Counted from the stretch's first letter, positions 14,608 to 23,398 are shown. The stretch: DNA of 64,000 nt from Acidobacteriota bacterium (GCA_016715865.1 JADJXM010000002.1:124001-188000), one strand, 5' to 3'. Made by a program: numbers and translations. The notes: generated by a model not told the origin, from the sequence alone.

Positions 14608-15029
14608 CGCATTGTTCCAGCCTGGCGTCACTGGGTGCCACAAACTTCGAAAAAATCAAATCTTCGGCATTGTAGTTGCGCCGATCATTAACCGCAAGAT
14701 CCTGTTTTTCCAATAATTGTCTGATAAGTTGGCTTTTGGATCGAATCCGGCATTGGTCGACACAGAAAAAACTAGGAATTTTACGGACAGTTATATTATT
14801 ATGTTTTCTTATTGAACCGGTTGTATTCGAAATATGGCGCCATATTGCTGATGGAAATCCCTCACGGACATTCCTGATAATTCGTGTTGCCCCTTGATAG
14901 AATAATAGAATAGACGATTTCCCATGCTGGTTGGTAATCGGGCATCCATTGCTAAACGTATGAGAGCTTTTAATCTCATTGCCTGATTCCCGGACTGGAG
15001 ATCTCCTGACCTCACTGGGGAGATATGTA
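14608..15029. other. Divergent intergenic region between kinase and regulator
   Basis: The 422-bp spacer is A/T-rich around 14770-14815 and 14895-14925 and should hold promoters for both genes. No convincing -35/-10 pair, operator or RNA element could be named. The only clear signal is the GGGGAG ribosome binding site at 15017-15022. Confidence 0.5.
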
Positions 15030-15809
15030 ATGAACCCTCGCCTTGAAGCTGTAAATCAAGTGATTCGCCTCCTGCTTGTCGACGATCAGTCGATCGTCCG
15101 GGAAGGGCTGCGATTGCTGCTTGAAAATAATAAAAATATTAAGGTTATAGCCGAAGCCTCATCATATGATGAGGCGATAGCGCTAGCCCTCAAATTCCAG
15201 CCGGACATTGTTTTGATGGACCTGGACCTCGGCGGCAATATATCCGGCAAGGATTGCCTGCCAGAGGTGCTGCGTGTGGCTCCACACAGTCGGATAGTGG
15301 TTCTGACCGGCACTCCTGACACAGACCTACATTTTGAATCGATTTGCCTGGGCGCCAGTGGTCTCGTTCACAAACTTGAAGCCTCGGGCGTTCTTCTCAA
15401 TGCCATCCATCAGGTTCACCGCGGAGAAGTCTGGCTCGACGGGACTCTCATGGCCAATGTCCTGAGAGAATTATGGCGCATTCGAGATCATGCCGACAAA
15501 GTTAATTCTATAACCAGCTCTCACCTGATTAAAAAATCGAATGGAACATTCATCCCGCTCTATCCGATCAGCGGCCCGATCCCTCCCGAACAGGACCAAA
15601 AGATCGCCCTGCTTACTAATCGCGAACGTGAAGTGATAGAACTGATTGGCCAGGGAATGCGTAACCAGATGATCGCCGATCGCCTGTATATAAGTGTCAT
15701 TACTGTCCGCCATCATTTGTCGTCTATCTTCTCGAAACTGGATGTCAACGATCGTTTCGAACTTGCCATCTATTCTTATCGGTACGGCCTGGCGAAACTC
15801 CCTTCATAG
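15030..15809 (+). CDS. NarL/LuxR-type response regulator
   Basis: A 259-aa response regulator. The receiver domain has the acidic pair in LLLVDDQ, phosphoacceptor Asp64 in IVLMDLDLG and the conserved Lys in VHKLEA. After an unusually long linker (about residues 140-190) comes a LuxR-type helix-turn-helix (LTNREREVIELIGQG, then ADRLYISVITVRHHL). It should activate or repress transcription when phosphorylated. ATG 15030 follows GGGGAG by 7 bp; an upstream TTG at 14979 has no such site. It is divergent from the hybrid kinase, a likely partner. The following 0.9-kb non-coding region and polysaccharide genes are possible targets; this is inference. Confidence 0.9.
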   Translation: MNPRLEAVNQVIRLLLVDDQSIVREGLRLLLENNKNIKVIAEASSYDEAIALALKFQPDIVLMDLDLGGNISGKDCLPEVLRVAPHSRIVVLTGTPDTDLHFESICLGASGLVHKLEASGVLLNAIHQVHRGEVWLDGTLMANVLRELWRIRDHADKVNSITSSHLIKKSNGTFIPLYPISGPIPPEQDQKIALLTNREREVIELIGQGMRNQMIADRLYISVITVRHHLSSIFSKLDVNDRFELAIYSYRYGLAKLPS

Positions 15810-16028
15810 TCCTTAGGTGCTATGTCCGCCGCTGACTTGTCATAATCCGTATTTTCGTATCTGTTCAGATTCATATTTTAATTATGCGTACGATTTTAAT
15901 GCACTCGGTCATGGGCTGTGTTGGGGGTGGCAGTAGTACATTGATGCCATTTGATCCTGATCGCGTCGAGTCAGGCGCTCGTTGGATAAATATACATAAA
16001 TAACAGCTATTTACGATTATATCCTATA

Positions 16029-16057
16029 TTTTAGATGATGATTTTGATAAGTATAAT
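16029..16057 (+). promoter_or_regulatory. Possible promoter with consensus TATAAT box
   Basis: A perfect TATAAT (16052-16057) is preceded at 17-bp spacing by TTTTAG, a poor -35. It would start a leader of roughly 640 bases before the first gene of the locus. The support is weak. Confidence 0.22.
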
Positions 16058-16208
16058 GATCGGTTTTGGCGCAATTGTGCTATATTATAGCGAAATATTT
16101 ACACAGACTTAGTATTAAATCATATGAATTGGTCTTGATGTACGATGCGCTCAGATGTCGAGAATGTAATAATTTGATTCGTCACAAGTCTCAATTCAGG
16201 TCAACGAC

Positions 16209-16244
16209 AGATTGACCGATTAATAGACCGATAGATTGACCAAT
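16209..16244. promoter_or_regulatory. Three 11-12-bp direct repeats, candidate operator
   Basis: AGATTGACCGAT (16209-16220), AATAGACCGAT (16222-16232) and AGATTGACCAAT (16233-16244) lie head to tail, about one helix turn apart. Such phased repeats commonly bind a regulator on one face of DNA. The NarL-type regulator upstream or the XRE protein in the locus are candidates. No binding data exist here. Confidence 0.45.
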
Positions 16245-16708
16245 ATAAAGAAGTAAAGTGTGTTTTGGTTGAAGTCCTGGGTTTGGTTCTGTGGTGTGAA
16301 AGTTCACCGGATGTTTGTGTCTATAACGACAGGTAGACAAAGACATCATGAATCAAAAAAACAACCTTCGATATCCGGCAAACCGTTAGCGGCGTGTCCG
16401 ACACAGACTGAAGGAACGATCGCCTGTAGACCCCCCCGTAATGACTTTTGATCTGTGGACGCACAAATACAGTTTTTAGGGATTGCTCTAGATAATAATC
16501 AGATAATGGTGCTCAGCCCCCCTAGAAACTGAAAATTAAGGGCCGCCGTGTCCTCTACGCAAAAACAAATAAATCACAAAAAACTCACAAGATACGTGTG
16601 CTCCGTCTGGAAGTCCGATCTGTAAGCTTGGGATTGGACAGTGAGAAATTGTAATAATTGTGAACGCCCCTCAAACGTTCGCTGAAATTTTTGGATACGG
16701 GAGTTGTT

Positions 16709-17023
16709 ATGAGTTCGATGGATCACAAGGTTGCTAGAGTTCTGCTTGTCATGCTGCTGTGCATAGGACTGTCTCAGTCGATACTCGGCCAGAGTAAAAT
16801 TGCTAACGAAAAGAGCCTGCGAGGCTCGATCGGTAGCCCGGCAACACCACACTATCAGGCAGAAGAAAAATCGCTTAATTCCATTTTATCGTATGTGCAG
16901 GAAGAGCCGTTGCATATGATGGTCTATGGACTGGTTCTATTTTCCATTGCGACAACATTCCGGCGCATAAAATCAAGAAGCCGCGTCCACGAGCGATTAA
17001 AGGCCAATACTACCGGCGCGTAG
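16709..17023 (+). CDS. Small exported protein with PEP-CTERM-like C-terminal anchor
   Basis: A 104-aa protein: signal peptide (ARVLLVMLLCIGLSQSILGQ), a short polar middle (about 50 residues) and a C-terminal sequence EEPLHMMVYGLVLFSIATTFRR followed by a basic tail. A Pro-containing motif, one transmembrane helix and an Arg cluster form the layout of exosortase sorting signals, although the canonical Pro-Glu-Pro is not exact. It starts the polysaccharide locus, whose sugar transferase is of the exosortase-associated type. ATG 16709 follows GGGAG; an upstream TTG at 16691 is less likely. It could instead be a simple two-helix membrane protein. Confidence 0.6.
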   Translation: MSSMDHKVARVLLVMLLCIGLSQSILGQSKIANEKSLRGSIGSPATPHYQAEEKSLNSILSYVQEEPLHMMVYGLVLFSIATTFRRIKSRSRVHERLKANTTGA

Positions 17024-17054
17024 CGCTGTAAGTAGTGGTCTGTCGGGCAAATGG

Positions 17055-17088
17055 CAGGCAAGCAGGCATCGGTATGCCTGAATGCCTG
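17055..17088 (+). promoter_or_regulatory. Stacked hairpin in the leader of the chain-length gene
   Basis: CAGGCA(17055-17060)-AG-CAGGCAT(17063-17069)-CGGT-ATGCCTG(17074-17080)-AA-TGCCTG(17083-17088) forms a 13-bp stem with one 2x2 internal loop and a tetraloop. No T-run follows, so it is not a classical terminator. It ends 28 bp before the next ATG and could set mRNA stability or differential expression between the two genes. Confidence 0.6.
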
Positions 17089-17116
17089 TTATTGTGTTAC
17101 GTGTCAGGGGTGAAGT

Positions 17117-18697
17117 ATGCAAATACGTCCTAGAGGACTGTTCGAATATTTCGAAATATTATGGCGGCGAAAGAAGCTCATTTTTTTTGTGATGCTGGCA
17201 ATGTTGATCGCAACATATGTGGTTATTCGACGGATCCCGTTTCTGTATGAGTCGCGAGCATTGATACGGGTGACGAATCTTCAGCAGATGGGCGATGGAA
17301 TGCCGGAGCCTGGTATGAAATTCACTTCAGTGATGCAGCAGTTGAGGAGTCGCGGCAACCTTGCACGTGTAGTGAATGAGCATCATCTGTATCCAATGGT
17401 TCGGGACCGTGAATTTGCGAGAGGCCTTCTCAACAAAGGCATCGTGACCGACATCAAGAATCGCGAAGTCTTACCCGATGGGCCGGAATCAGTTTCGATC
17501 GCATTCCGTCATACCGAGAAGGAGACCGCGCAGAAGATTGTGATTGATCTGATGGGGTTGTTCGTGGGAGCGAACAAGGAGATGAAGGAGAGAGCGGTAA
17601 CGGAACTGAACAAGGTCAATATCGAGATCACGGAAGTCGAGGCACGGCTTAGAGAAATAGGGACAGAGAGCGATCTGGCATCGTTGAGAAACATGGCAAC
17701 CAATCGCATGGCGACTGAGGCGATTGCAACGCGATCTCAGAGGATGACAGTAGAATCAGCGATCGAAACCCTGGCCGATCGACAGATCATGATTGACAAC
17801 CAGATCGGCGAGGTCAAAAAACAGATAGCGGATCAGGAAAAGATCATCAGTGATGCCGCCGCGCGTGGCAGCCTGGGCAATGCCGCGTATGGCGCCTTGC
17901 TGGTCAGGAAGGCGGACCTTGATGCCCAGCTCAAAATATATCTGACGCAGTATACGGAAAAGAACCCCAAGGTGATCTCGGTCAAAGAGCAGCTGAACGA
18001 GATCAACAAACAGTTGAGCCAGATGTCCGGCGGAGCGAGCGAAGGCGCGATAGCGTTGAATACACCGGAGATGGCTGAGATGCGCAAGCTGCGGCAGGAG
18101 TTGAGCCGCCTTGAGACTGAAAAGGAGATCAACCAGCGTGATATTCGGCGAAAGAGCGAGACGATGGATCGACTTCCAGTTGATTCCAGTGCGGCGGGCT
18201 CACTTGGTCTGCTGCTGACACCTGATACGGGTACCAGGGCAAACCGGGCTGAATATGATCGGCTTGCGACCAGGTTCACGAGACTGGTCGATCAGCAGTA
18301 CAGACTGAAACGGGTAGCCGGACTGACAGGCGTCGAAGAGCCTTTGTTTGAGGTCGTCGATCAGGCCAATCTTCCAAATATGCCCGTTGCCCCCAACCTT
18401 TTTATGCTCAATATGCTGGCGCTCGGGATGTCGGTTGGCGTGGCCCTGTTAATTGCCATTATCGCGGAATTGCCAAGAATTTTCGTCCTCAACGATGAGC
18501 GGGACATCGAATATTACCTGGGGGCGCCGGTTCTGGCATTGATCCCGGAAACGGTCACGCCGATGGAGTATGGACGAGGCCGTCGGATAAAAATCCTCAG
18601 AGGAGTGTTGGCTGTATTACTGATGGTTGTGACGATACCCGCGATTGTCTTTATTATCGACAGCACTAAAATATTTCAAATTTTAGGCAATCGCTAG
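17117..18697 (+). CDS. Polysaccharide chain-length determinant / co-polymerase (Wzz/GumC-like)
   Basis: This 526-aa inner-membrane protein has an N-terminal Wzz domain with a first transmembrane helix (about residues 20-38) and the pattern FLYESRALIRV. A long coiled-coil periplasmic part follows (about 150-400, rich in E, K, R and L), then a second transmembrane helix (about 430-450) after the Pro-rich NLPNMPVAPN, and a third near the C-terminus (about 495-515). It sets chain length and links polymerisation to export. No cytoplasmic kinase domain is fused; the next gene supplies a separate one. It resembles the PEP-CTERM-locus/GumC group. CAGGGG precedes the ATG. Confidence 0.88.
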   Translation: MQIRPRGLFEYFEILWRRKKLIFFVMLAMLIATYVVIRRIPFLYESRALIRVTNLQQMGDGMPEPGMKFTSVMQQLRSRGNLARVVNEHHLYPMVRDREFARGLLNKGIVTDIKNREVLPDGPESVSIAFRHTEKETAQKIVIDLMGLFVGANKEMKERAVTELNKVNIEITEVEARLREIGTESDLASLRNMATNRMATEAIATRSQRMTVESAIETLADRQIMIDNQIGEVKKQIADQEKIISDAAARGSLGNAAYGALLVRKADLDAQLKIYLTQYTEKNPKVISVKEQLNEINKQLSQMSGGASEGAIALNTPEMAEMRKLRQELSRLETEKEINQRDIRRKSETMDRLPVDSSAAGSLGLLLTPDTGTRANRAEYDRLATRFTRLVDQQYRLKRVAGLTGVEEPLFEVVDQANLPNMPVAPNLFMLNMLALGMSVGVALLIAIIAELPRIFVLNDERDIEYYLGAPVLALIPETVTPMEYGRGRRIKILRGVLAVLLMVVTIPAIVFIIDSTKIFQILGNR

Positions 18698-18735
18698 ATC
18701 ATTTAACGCCGCGCCCCGGGTTGAAGGAGTTTACG

Positions 18736-19551
18736 ATGGCACAGAAATCCGAGATGTTCAAGATCATTCATGATCAAGAGCAGGAAGAAAACCGGGATTC
18801 GAAAGAAGAGAAGAAGGAAGGCGGCTTGATCAAATTGGAGCCTGGCCAATCCGAATCTCTTGGGTTTCCAAATGTCCGCGCTTTGATGCGGCCGGTTCAA
18901 GAGGCGGAGGTCTCGCTTGCGAGGGTAGACCAGCATCTGGTCACGATAAATGAGATCGATCCGCAGGCGTTGTCACAGTACTCGCGGCTCGCTACTGCCC
19001 TGATCGTGGCGGCGATCAAGAATCCTCCATTAAAGCGGATATTGATCGCTTCGGCGCATCATTCCGAGGGCCGAACCTGTGTCCTGCTCAACCTTGCGGT
19101 TGCATTGGCTAAAGCGAAGAAACGTGTTCTGGTAGTCGATACCGACCTGATGCGCCCATCCGTCGGCCGATTGTTGGGAGTTGATACGGAGATCGGGCTG
19201 GTCGAAGCGTTGACTGAGGGAGTGGCTCCGGAGGCGACAATCACTCGCGTCTCACCGATCGGGTTCGACATCCTTCCGACCCGGGCTCAGTTTCTCAATT
19301 CCGCTGAGCTGCTGGCGTCCGGCGATTTTCCCAGATTCATCGCCGAAATTGATTCCTATTATGATTTCATCCTGTTTGATTCGGCCCCTCTGCTCTCGAG
19401 CGCGGATGCAAGTCTTTTAATTCTCAACACTCACACAACGATTATGGTTGTTCGCCCTGGAGTGACGACAACCGAACAGATGTCGAAGGCCATCGCAATG
19501 ATGAGCGAAGAGTCGCTGTTCGGCGTCGTAATGAATCGAGTTCCCAAATAA
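18736..19551 (+). CDS. CpsD/CapB-like polysaccharide ATPase with altered Walker A
   Basis: This 271-aa protein has a charged N-terminal tail (about 60 residues, rich in Glu and Lys), then a MinD/BY-kinase-like ATPase fold. The Walker A region reads SAHHSEGRTCVLLNLA with Arg113 where Lys is standard; Walker A' is VLVVDTDLMRP and Walker B is FILFDSAPLL. It lacks the C-terminal Tyr cluster of BY-kinases (it ends VMNRVPK). It should act with the preceding chain-length protein, but kinase activity is doubtful. EGRT variants occur in related loci, so the Arg may be tolerated. Start 18736 follows AAGGAG by 6 bp; an upstream TTG overlaps that site. Confidence 0.85.
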   Translation: MAQKSEMFKIIHDQEQEENRDSKEEKKEGGLIKLEPGQSESLGFPNVRALMRPVQEAEVSLARVDQHLVTINEIDPQALSQYSRLATALIVAAIKNPPLKRILIASAHHSEGRTCVLLNLAVALAKAKKRVLVVDTDLMRPSVGRLLGVDTEIGLVEALTEGVAPEATITRVSPIGFDILPTRAQFLNSAELLASGDFPRFIAEIDSYYDFILFDSAPLLSSADASLLILNTHTTIMVVRPGVTTTEQMSKAIAMMSEESLFGVVMNRVPK

Positions 19552-19596
19552 GGATTGGTGCCCGCTGAGGTCTATATCTGATCCGGCAATCGGAAG

Positions 19597-20973
19597 ATGG
19601 AATATCGAAATCGAAAATTCGGGCTCGTATTTGTCGAGGCGGGGATGGTCTACCTTTGCTGCATGGCCGGACTATACCTCCGTTTCTTCGAGCAGGCTCG
19701 ACAAGTCCTGTCTGATGAACACGGCTGGTTGAAGCTGTTGTATACGACATGCATCGTGATCGCGACCTTCTACCTCTTCGATCTATATGACTTTCAGCTT
19801 GTCAGGCAGCGCAGCGTGCTGATCACTCGCATCATTCAGGCGCTCAGTCTGTCGGCGGTAATCCTGGCGATAACATTTTATGCGATGCCAGGCGTTAGAC
19901 TGGGGCGCGGGGTTATTACCTTAACCCTCTTTATGATATTTGTGGTCATTCTGTCATTAAGAATGCTGGCTAGCTGGTTGCTATGGCATCCGCGGTTGGC
20001 GCAGCGAATTCTAATCCTCGGCGCCGAGAAGAATGCCATCGCGATCGCTCGCGAGACGCTTGACCGTCGTGAGGACGGATACGAAGTGATCGGATTTCTG
20101 GGAAATGACCGGTCTCAGATAGGTGTGCGCCTGGTCAATCCTTCGATCATAGGTGTCATGGACGACATCGAACAGGTCGTCGAGCAATACAAGCCTGATC
20201 GTATTATTGTCGCACTTCCTGATCGGCGCGGTAAGCTGCCAATGCACCTGCTGCTGAAATTCAAGTTGCGAGACGAAATCATAATCGAGGATTCAGACCA
20301 TTTTTATGAGCGCCTGACCGGTAAAATCAGCACGCTATCGCTGCATCCGGGCCAGTTGGTCTTTGCAAGTACCGCCAGGTGGCGAAGCTTTTACAGGCGA
20401 TTCCGGCGGCTGGTCGATATCATTCTTTCAATCGCCGGACTGGTGATTTTATCGCCCGTGGCTCTATTGACGGCGATCGCGATCAAGCTCGAATCGGCCG
20501 GCCAGATCTTTTATACACAGGAGCGCGTAGGGCAGCACGGCGAGTTGTTTCGGATTATCAAATTTCGTTCGATGAGGATTGATGCTGAGTCACATGGCGC
20601 CGTCTGGGCTAAAGAGCAGGATCCGCGAGTTACACGCGTCGGCGCGATCATTCGGAAATTACGGATCGATGAGTACCCGCAGTTCATAAACATCGTGAAA
20701 GGGGATATGTCGTTGATCGGCCCGCGGCCCGAAAGGCCGGAGTTCATCTCTCAGCTCAATCAAGAGATACCGTTCTATACCGAACGTCATCTGGTCAAAC
20801 CAGGTCTGACGGGTTGGGCGCAGGTTTGCTATCCCTATGGGGCTTCATTGGAAGATGCTCGCGAGAAGCATCAATATGATTTGTACTACATCAAGAATCA
20901 GTCGCCATTGCTCGATGTCCTGATTCTGCTCGAAACGCTGCGAGTGGTGCTTTTCGGGAGACTGGCCAGGTAA
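19597..20973 (+). CDS. Polyprenyl-phosphate sugar phosphotransferase, exosortase-locus type (TIGR03013-like)
   Basis: A 458-aa initiating enzyme of repeat-unit synthesis. It has four to five N-terminal transmembrane helices (residues about 8-130), a Rossmann-like central part (about 140-260, RILILGAEKNAIAIA) and a C-terminal bacterial sugar transferase domain (about 265-458). The latter has VGQHGELFRIIKFRSMR, KLRIDEYPQF, GDMSLIGPRPERPEF, KPGLTGWAQV and YDLYYIKNQSPLLD. It transfers sugar-1-phosphate from a nucleotide sugar to undecaprenyl phosphate. The stretch SHGAVWAKEQDPRVTRVG and the ending GRLAR are hallmarks of the family found with exosortase systems. No exosortase gene is in the window. 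The ribosome binding site is weak. Confidence 0.9.
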   Translation: MEYRNRKFGLVFVEAGMVYLCCMAGLYLRFFEQARQVLSDEHGWLKLLYTTCIVIATFYLFDLYDFQLVRQRSVLITRIIQALSLSAVILAITFYAMPGVRLGRGVITLTLFMIFVVILSLRMLASWLLWHPRLAQRILILGAEKNAIAIARETLDRREDGYEVIGFLGNDRSQIGVRLVNPSIIGVMDDIEQVVEQYKPDRIIVALPDRRGKLPMHLLLKFKLRDEIIIEDSDHFYERLTGKISTLSLHPGQLVFASTARWRSFYRRFRRLVDIILSIAGLVILSPVALLTAIAIKLESAGQIFYTQERVGQHGELFRIIKFRSMRIDAESHGAVWAKEQDPRVTRVGAIIRKLRIDEYPQFINIVKGDMSLIGPRPERPEFISQLNQEIPFYTERHLVKPGLTGWAQVCYPYGASLEDAREKHQYDLYYIKNQSPLLDVLILLETLRVVLFGRLAR

Positions 20974-21029
20974 TTTTCGCTTAAGCTCGATCGGGCGTTT
21001 GCGGGCTTGAGTTATTGCAGGGAGGTTTT

Positions 21030-21830
21030 ATGAGAAGAATTAGCGAGAGGATGAGCAACACCGGGTTGCGGGTCAATGGCTCCACGGTCTTGATGCTCAT
21101 ATTGATTTGTCTTGTCACTTTCTTGCCTGCCAGTGCTCAATCTGCGGCCACATCAACGACTGTCAGGTCCGGATCCGTTTCAGCGGACCAATCCGAGGAA
21201 AAAATGAAGGCCGAGGAGGAGTCGATCATCGGCGATATATTTCGCCAATTTCATGCAACATACCGGATCGGACCTGCCGACGAGATCGCTATTCGAATCA
21301 AGGGGCAGCCAGATTATTCGATTGACAAAACAAAAGTCTCACCTGTCGGCAGTATTTATCACTCATTGCTTGGAGAGCTGAGCATAGCAGGAATGACCAT
21401 TGATCAGGTTAAGAAGCTTTTGACAGTGGAGTTCAGTGAATATCTGATCGATCCCGAAGTGAGCGTCGAACTGATCGAGGCGCAGAGCGCAAAGATTGGT
21501 GTGCTTGGTGAAGTGGCTCAACCAGGGATCGTAGTCATGACGCGGCCAATGACCCTGCTCGATGTGATCATTGAACGAGGAGGCATCAAGGAGACGGGCA
21601 AACAGACCGATGTCATCGTCCTCCGTCAGGATTTGCTCGGAAACCGGTCGCAAATCAAGGTTAATCTCAAAAGAGTGATCGAAGGAAAGGCGAAGCCCGA
21701 GGAGAATATCGCTCTTCAGGCCGGCGATACAGTTATCGTCGATGCCAATTACAGAAAGCGGTTGCAGACGATCTCTTCGGTCATCGGATTTGCAAATTTG
21801 TTGACCTTCCTTGCCCTTGGCGGCAGGTAG
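21030..21830 (+). CDS. Polysaccharide export protein (Wza-like, Poly_export plus SLBB)
   Basis: The 266-aa protein has a signal peptide (about residues 18-38, ending PASAQS), a polysaccharide export domain (YRIGPADEIAIRIKGQP through DPEVSVELIEA, about 75-155) and one SLBB-like domain (KIGVLGEVAQPGIV onward, about 158-225). A hydrophobic C-terminus (SSVIGFANLLTFLALGG) follows. It is shorter than E. coli Wza and lacks a lipobox Cys, as in many XrtA/EpsE-type homologues. It should form the periplasmic/outer-membrane exit for the polymer. GGGAGG (21020-21025) precedes ATG 21030. Confidence 0.88.
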   Translation: MRRISERMSNTGLRVNGSTVLMLILICLVTFLPASAQSAATSTTVRSGSVSADQSEEKMKAEEESIIGDIFRQFHATYRIGPADEIAIRIKGQPDYSIDKTKVSPVGSIYHSLLGELSIAGMTIDQVKKLLTVEFSEYLIDPEVSVELIEAQSAKIGVLGEVAQPGIVVMTRPMTLLDVIIERGGIKETGKQTDVIVLRQDLLGNRSQIKVNLKRVIEGKAKPEENIALQAGDTVIVDANYRKRLQTISSVIGFANLLTFLALGGR

Positions 21831-21861
21831 GAGCTGATATCGCTTCAACTTGAGAGGTACT

Positions 21862-22311
21862 ATGACACAAAGTCTTCATATAGGACCGACACCTTTGGCA
21901 TCTTTCGTGCGTCAGCGATTAGCGGAACTTGAAATATCGCAATCCGATTTCTGCCGGCGAAGCACCTTTGATCAGGGATTATTGTCCAAGATACAGAATT
22001 CACTGATCACCAGCCTGAGTATAGAGAGCGTGCTCAAACTGGCTGTCGGTCTGGATGTTCCGCCACGAAAGGTTTTCGAACTGATTGACAGAATAGACCT
22101 GCATGAGCTGGTCATGCAATCATATGTCAATGAATGCCTGAGCCTTTTCCATGATTGCATCGAAGCGGAATCTCCTGACTGGGCCGAAGAGGCGCAACAA
22201 TTGATCGCGGAATCGATCAGTGTTTCCAGATCCTCGACCGTCAAAACCCGGCGGAGGCGCTGGGTCGCGGAAGAGCATCAGGGAATTCCATTGAAAGGCG
22301 CCGATTCCTGA
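21862..22311 (+). CDS. XRE-like helix-turn-helix regulator
   Basis: A 149-aa protein with an N-terminal Cro/C1-type helix-turn-helix (about residues 12-70: QRLAELEISQSDFCRRSTFDQGLLSKI is the turn region). A helical middle follows and then a very basic tail (KTRRRRW). It has no membrane segment. It probably regulates the polysaccharide genes around it; the direct repeats at 16209-16244 are a possible target. GAGAGG precedes ATG 21862; an upstream TTG at 21850 is less likely. The close spacing to neighbours (about 30 bp) places it in the same operon. Confidence 0.8.
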   Translation: MTQSLHIGPTPLASFVRQRLAELEISQSDFCRRSTFDQGLLSKIQNSLITSLSIESVLKLAVGLDVPPRKVFELIDRIDLHELVMQSYVNECLSLFHDCIEAESPDWAEEAQQLIAESISVSRSSTVKTRRRRWVAEEHQGIPLKGADS

Positions 22312-22343
22312 TTTGATTCGCCGGCTGAGAACTCAAAATCCAT

Positions 22344-23381
22344 ATGAAGCAGGAGCTATTAAAATTGATGAGCAGGTTGGGGGTGTTCGGGCTGTCCAGG
22401 TTGATCAACAGCCACCGTCCCCTGATACTGACTTACCACCGTTTTACATCGCATAATCATGACGATGCGCTTCCGGCTTCGATGTTCATAGAACAGCTCG
22501 AATATCTCACAAAACGATATCGTATTGTTCCATTGTCTGAAATTGCGGATTATTTGCGTAGGGGAGCGCGTCCTCCTGCCGGAATGGCTGCCATCACAAT
22601 CGATGACGGCTATATTGATGCATACGAGATCGCATATCCGCTGCTTCATCAATACAGAATTCCCGCCACACTGTTTGTGGCAACTGACTTTGTTGATCGT
22701 CGAAAATGGTTGTGGACTGACATTGCGCGGCATCTGTTGTTCCTGGCCAGGGACGGGGAACTGAACGTGCCTCTCAACGGGAGCAATCTTCGGCTGACAC
22801 TTTATGATCGCAATTCAAGACACCGCGCCGCCTCTCTGTTGAACGATCGGCTCAAACTGATGGAAGAGGATTCGAAATGGGAGGCTCTCAATCGAATTGC
22901 AACGATGCTTGAAACCGTAATACCAGCTCTCCCGCCTCCGGAATTCTCCGCTATCAACTGGCAGCAGGCCCGTGAAATGGAGACGGCAGGGATTGCCATC
23001 GGTTCGCATACTGTGACACATCCGATCCTCACCAGAGTGGATGATCAGCAATTAATGGCCGAACTTGATAATTCACGTGCCCGGATCGAAGAGATGCTTG
23101 GTCACCCCGTCGAGCTTTTCTGCTATCCGAATGGTGATTTTAACGAGCGTGTCCGCAAAGAGGTTGAACGATCCGGATATAAGGTGGCGGTAACCTGCGA
23201 GAGCGGCTTAAACAATGCGAATCAGGACCTGCTTGGATTGCGGCGAATTCATACTTTACCGGGCTTTGTTAATTTTATGCAGGACATCAGCGGCTTTGGG
23301 GATTTTAAGGATAAATTACGGAGTTTCAGGCCGACAAGGACCCTTGAGAATGGAACTCAAAGGCTGAGTGTCACTCCATAA
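22344..23381 (+). CDS. Polysaccharide deacetylase (NodB domain)
   Basis: A 345-aa cytoplasmic or peripheral protein with the NodB fold. Motif 1 is AITIDDGY (Asp pair, about residues 88-89), motif 2 HTVTHP (metal His) and motif 3 FCYPNGDF. It removes acetyl groups from N-acetylated sugars, or acts on a sugar intermediate. No signal peptide is seen. Its layout matches the minus-strand deacetylase at 59762-60811. In exosortase-type loci similar deacetylases are standard members. Confidence 0.88.
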   Translation: MKQELLKLMSRLGVFGLSRLINSHRPLILTYHRFTSHNHDDALPASMFIEQLEYLTKRYRIVPLSEIADYLRRGARPPAGMAAITIDDGYIDAYEIAYPLLHQYRIPATLFVATDFVDRRKWLWTDIARHLLFLARDGELNVPLNGSNLRLTLYDRNSRHRAASLLNDRLKLMEEDSKWEALNRIATMLETVIPALPPPEFSAINWQQAREMETAGIAIGSHTVTHPILTRVDDQQLMAELDNSRARIEEMLGHPVELFCYPNGDFNERVRKEVERSGYKVAVTCESGLNNANQDLLGLRRIHTLPGFVNFMQDISGFGDFKDKLRSFRPTRTLENGTQRLSVTP

Positions 23382-23398
23382 GAGATAAAGGCGAAGAA

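Larger units (their letters stand above)
15810..16708. other. Long A/T-rich non-coding region upstream of the polysaccharide locus
   Basis: About 900 bp without a credible gene. It includes an A/T-rich stretch (15985-16260) with a TATAAT box at 16052-16057, an imperfect palindrome GCGCAATTGTGC (16069-16080), the direct repeats at 16209-16244 and a more structured stretch (16370-16440). It is the natural place for the promoter, operators and a long 5' leader of the polysaccharide operon. No tRNA or known riboswitch was confirmed. Confidence 0.6.

Noticed and set aside
16064..16081. Sigma-54 promoter (TTGGCGCAATTGTGCT)
   Set aside because: The GG and GC elements are one base too close, and the TTGC part is not matched.
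16375..16435. Possible cyclic-di-GMP-I riboswitch (GGCAAACC followed by GACACAGAC)
   Set aside because: Only the GCAAACC part matches. The tetraloop, the GACGCAAAGC element and the closing GUAGC-GGGUU segment are not found in the right order. A covariance-model search would decide.
15810..16708. tRNA or other known structural RNA in the long gap
   Set aside because: No cloverleaf with T-loop consensus or other recognisable RNA core could be traced.
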